This document shows, piece after piece, positions 62,432 through 64,000 of a stretch of 64,000 nucleotides of DNA. Position 1 is the first letter of the stretch. Every line of letters begins with the position of its first letter. The notes under the pieces were generated by a model that saw only the letters and a program-made list of their open reading frames with translations, made no database searches and was not told the origin of the DNA. The DNA lies in contig NZ_CP109007.1 in NCBI RefSeq assembly GCF_036226665.1, positions 1,116,001-1,180,000 on the forward strand, in the 5' to 3' direction. The translations under genes were made by a program, and so were the position numbers. Origin of the DNA: Streptomyces sp. NBC_00691. GTDB lineage: Bacteria; Actinomycetota; Actinomycetes; Streptomycetales; Streptomycetaceae.

Positions 62432-63189
62432 GGCTTGGGGGTCAGCCACAGACGCTGTCCATTCACTTCCTGGGCGGGCCTGCTCCACAGCCCGGCGACC
62501 TCGTCGGCCAGGACGGTGACGTCGGTGAAGCCCGCGAACTTCGCGTTGGGGCGTTCGGCGCGCATCGCGTCGTGCACCAATGCCTTGATCACCAGGATGG
62601 CAGCCGCCGCCTGCGGACCGTCGTCGCCCCCCAGCTTGCGGAACGAGTCGGCCATGGCGAGGGTCCACGCCTCGGCCGCCGCCTTGCCCGCGTTGTACGC
62701 GGCGTTGTTGGCGAGCGGCTTGTGCGCGCCGACCTGGCTGATCAGGGCGTAGCGGCCCCGGCCGCCGGCCCGCAGCAGCCCGTCGTGGAAGGCGAGCGAG
62801 GTGTGCTGAACCGTGCGGATGAGGAGCTTCTCCAGGAAGTCCCAGTCCGCGAGGTCGGTCTCCATGAACGAGGAGCTGCCGCGCCAGCCGCCGACGAGGT
62901 GGACCAGGCCGTCGATCCGGCCGAACTCCTTCTCGGTCTTCGCGGCCCAGTCGCGCGTGGCGGCCAGGTCGAGCAGGTCGACGGTGTCACCGACGACCTT
63001 GGCGCCACCGTGGGCGTAGCGGGCGGCGTCGACGGCCTCCGCGAGGCGCACCGGGTCGGCGTCGGAGCCGACGACGGTCGCGCCCGCCTCGGCGAGGCGC
63101 ATCAGGGTCGCGCGGCCGGCCGGGCCGGCCGCACCGGCGACCGCGATGACGGCGCCGTCGAGCGGCCCGCCGTTTCCGTTGGCGGTCAT
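62428..63189 (-). CDS. SDR-family oxidoreductase
   Basis: A 253-residue short-chain dehydrogenase-like protein: VIAVAGAAGPAGRATLMRL (nucleotide loop GAAGPAG, altered from TGxxxGxG), LVHLVGGWRG in place of NNAG, SQVGAHKP where the catalytic Ser strand should be, AAYNAGKAAAEAW (Tyr-x-x-x-Lys becomes YNAGK, intact). The altered cofactor loop is typical of atypical SDRs. ATG 63189 has GGAGG eight bases upstream; GTG 63228 would overlap the DUF6421 stop by four bases (GTGA) and is a real alternative. Confidence 0.85.
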   Translation of the reverse strand: MTANGNGGPLDGAVIAVAGAAGPAGRATLMRLAEAGATVVGSDADPVRLAEAVDAARYAHGGAKVVGDTVDLLDLAATRDWAAKTEKEFGRIDGLVHLVGGWRGSSSFMETDLADWDFLEKLLIRTVQHTSLAFHDGLLRAGGRGRYALISQVGAHKPLANNAAYNAGKAAAEAWTLAMADSFRKLGGDDGPQAAAAILVIKALVHDAMRAERPNAKFAGFTDVTVLADEVAGLWSRPAQEVNGQRLWLTPKP

Positions 63190-63224
63190 GGGCGACGCCT
63201 CCTCCGTGTCGTCGGTACGAGCGC

Positions 63225-64000
63225 TCACGCGGCAGCCCGCTCGGCCTGCTCGGTCCGAGAGACGCCGGCGGCGGTGATCCCCTTGGTGTCGGCGATCACT
63301 CCCTTGAGCTTCTTGGCGAGGGCCTCAAAGAACATGCTGAGCGGAAACTCGTCCGGAAGCACGTCGTCGACGAGCTTGCGGGGCGGGAGGGAGAGGTCGA
63401 GGGCGTCGGGACCCTTGGCCCACTTCGAGCCCGGGTGCGGGGCGAGGTAGGCGGAGACGAGCTCGTACGCCTTGAACCAGTGGACGAGCTTGGGGCGGTC
63501 GATGCCGTCGCGGTAGAGCTTCTCGATGTCGGCGCAGAGCTGGTTGGTGACCTCGGGGGCCCGCTGCCAGTCGATCTTGAGGGTGTTGTCCGTCCAGCGC
63601 ACCACGTCGTTCTTGTGGAGGTACGCGAAGAGGAGCTGGCCGCCGAGACCGTCGTAGTTGCGGTTGCGGTCGCCGGAGAGCGGGAAGCGGAACATCCGGT
63701 CGAAGAGGACCGCGTACTGCACGTCACGGCCGTGGGTGTTGCCCTCGGCCTCCAGCTTCACGGCCTCCTTGAAGGCGGTGAGGTCGCAGCGGAGCTCCTC
63801 CAGGCCGTACATCCAGAAGGGCTGGCGCTGCTTGATCATGAAGGGGTCGAAGGGCAGGTCGCCGTGGCTGTGGGTGCGGTCGTGGACCATGTCCCAGAGA
63901 ACGAAGGCCTTCTCGCAGCGCTCCTGGTCGTCGATCATCGCGGCGATGTCGGCGGGCAGCTGGATGCCGAGGGTGTCGACGGCGGCCTCGGTGACCTTGC
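63225..64000 (-). CDS. DUF6421 family protein (5' end beyond window)
   Basis: The visible 258 codons, ending with TEQAERAAA, encode a DUF6421-type protein: KAFVLWDMVHDRTHSHGDLP, DPFMIKQRQPFWMYGLEELR, DRMFRFPLSGDRNRNYDGLGGQ, LLFAYLHKNDVVRWTDNTL, WFKAYELVSAYLAPHPGSKW. The many Trp, Tyr and His residues and the HDRTHSH cluster hint at a metalloenzyme or cofactor enzyme, but the activity is not known to me. The frame runs open through position 64000. In this genus DUF6421, SDR and threonine-aldolase genes recur as a block, as seen here with tight overlaps. Confidence 0.82.
   Translation of the reverse strand, partial: KVTEAAVDTLGIQLPADIAAMIDDQERCEKAFVLWDMVHDRTHSHGDLPFDPFMIKQRQPFWMYGLEELRCDLTAFKEAVKLEAEGNTHGRDVQYAVLFDRMFRFPLSGDRNRNYDGLGGQLLFAYLHKNDVVRWTDNTLKIDWQRAPEVTNQLCADIEKLYRDGIDRPKLVHWFKAYELVSAYLAPHPGSKWAKGPDALDLSLPPRKLVDDVLPDEFPLSMFFEALAKKLKGVIADTKGITAAGVSRTEQAERAAA

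Overview
The window is chromosomal DNA of a high-GC actinomycete, almost certainly a Streptomyces. Codon third positions are overwhelmingly G/C and GTG starts are common. Several genes are typical Streptomyces conserved genes (etfB-etfA, lnt, DUF6421, DUF4232, an ALF-repeat secreted protein, F420/mycothiol-type enzymes). About 55 genes are packed on both strands, mostly in one- to three-gene units. There is no rRNA, intact tRNA, CRISPR array or intact mobile element.

Left end (1-7.3 kb), the accessory part: a truncated secreted trypsin-fold protein that has lost two of three catalytic residues and carries a beta-propeller tail (minus strand) faces a 1,350-residue Sec-exported polymorphic toxin (ALF repeats, coiled coils, pre-toxin region, Hint autoprotease, C-terminal nuclease-like tip). 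A tightly linked presumptive immunity gene and a decayed IS5-type transposase remnant follow.

7.4-28 kb: a metabolite:proton symporter, a GAF/PucR regulator and a 3-hydroxybutyrate-dehydrogenase-like SDR look like a small catabolic module. Next come Nudix, apolipoprotein N-acyltransferase (lnt), a glutamate-racemase-like enzyme, an HpnB-like glycosyltransferase, a Pro/Tyr-rich conserved protein, a MOSC protein and an Rv1733c-like membrane protein. A beta-helix/AAA+ fusion overlaps convergently with a large membrane protein carrying a GHSQG lipase motif. A DeoR regulator, two SRPBCC proteins and a Cds1-like cysteine desulfhydrase close the section.

28-46 kb: an RsbW-like anti-sigma ATPase; a translationally coupled SHOCT/ABC-ATPase/FtsX-permease operon divergent from a TetR gene with a 20-bp palindrome between them; a frameshifted DUF4865 gene behind the TetR gene; a methyltransferase; a DUF4232 lipoprotein; an ROK repressor; a leaderless MFS gene; a MarR gene abutting a 5'-truncated DHA2 drug exporter; a NarL-type two-component pair; and a TetR gene with repeated operator boxes in front of an F420-type oxidoreductase.

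46-64 kb is mostly core metabolism: geranylgeranyl-reductase-like flavoprotein, M20 peptidase, metallo-beta-lactamase-fold hydrolase, a TmrB-like-kinase/Nudix fusion, an ROK sugar kinase divergent from a LacI regulator with a perfect operator palindrome, a citrate-lyase-beta-like DUF6986 enzyme, etfB-etfA with an operator-rich leader, flavin reductase, thioredoxin-like protein, PlsC acyltransferase, a transglutaminase-like/B3-B4 pair, and the overlapping DUF6421-SDR-threonine aldolase operon, which runs off the right edge.

Most notable are the toxin-immunity cassette with a base-composition step at the toxin tip, the pseudoprotease beside it, two genes broken by a small indel or deletion (DUF4865, DHA2 exporter), the beta-helix/AAA+ and kinase/Nudix fusions, and several clear operator palindromes. 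I found no system that I can claim as entirely undescribed; the toxin tip and its partner are the best candidates.
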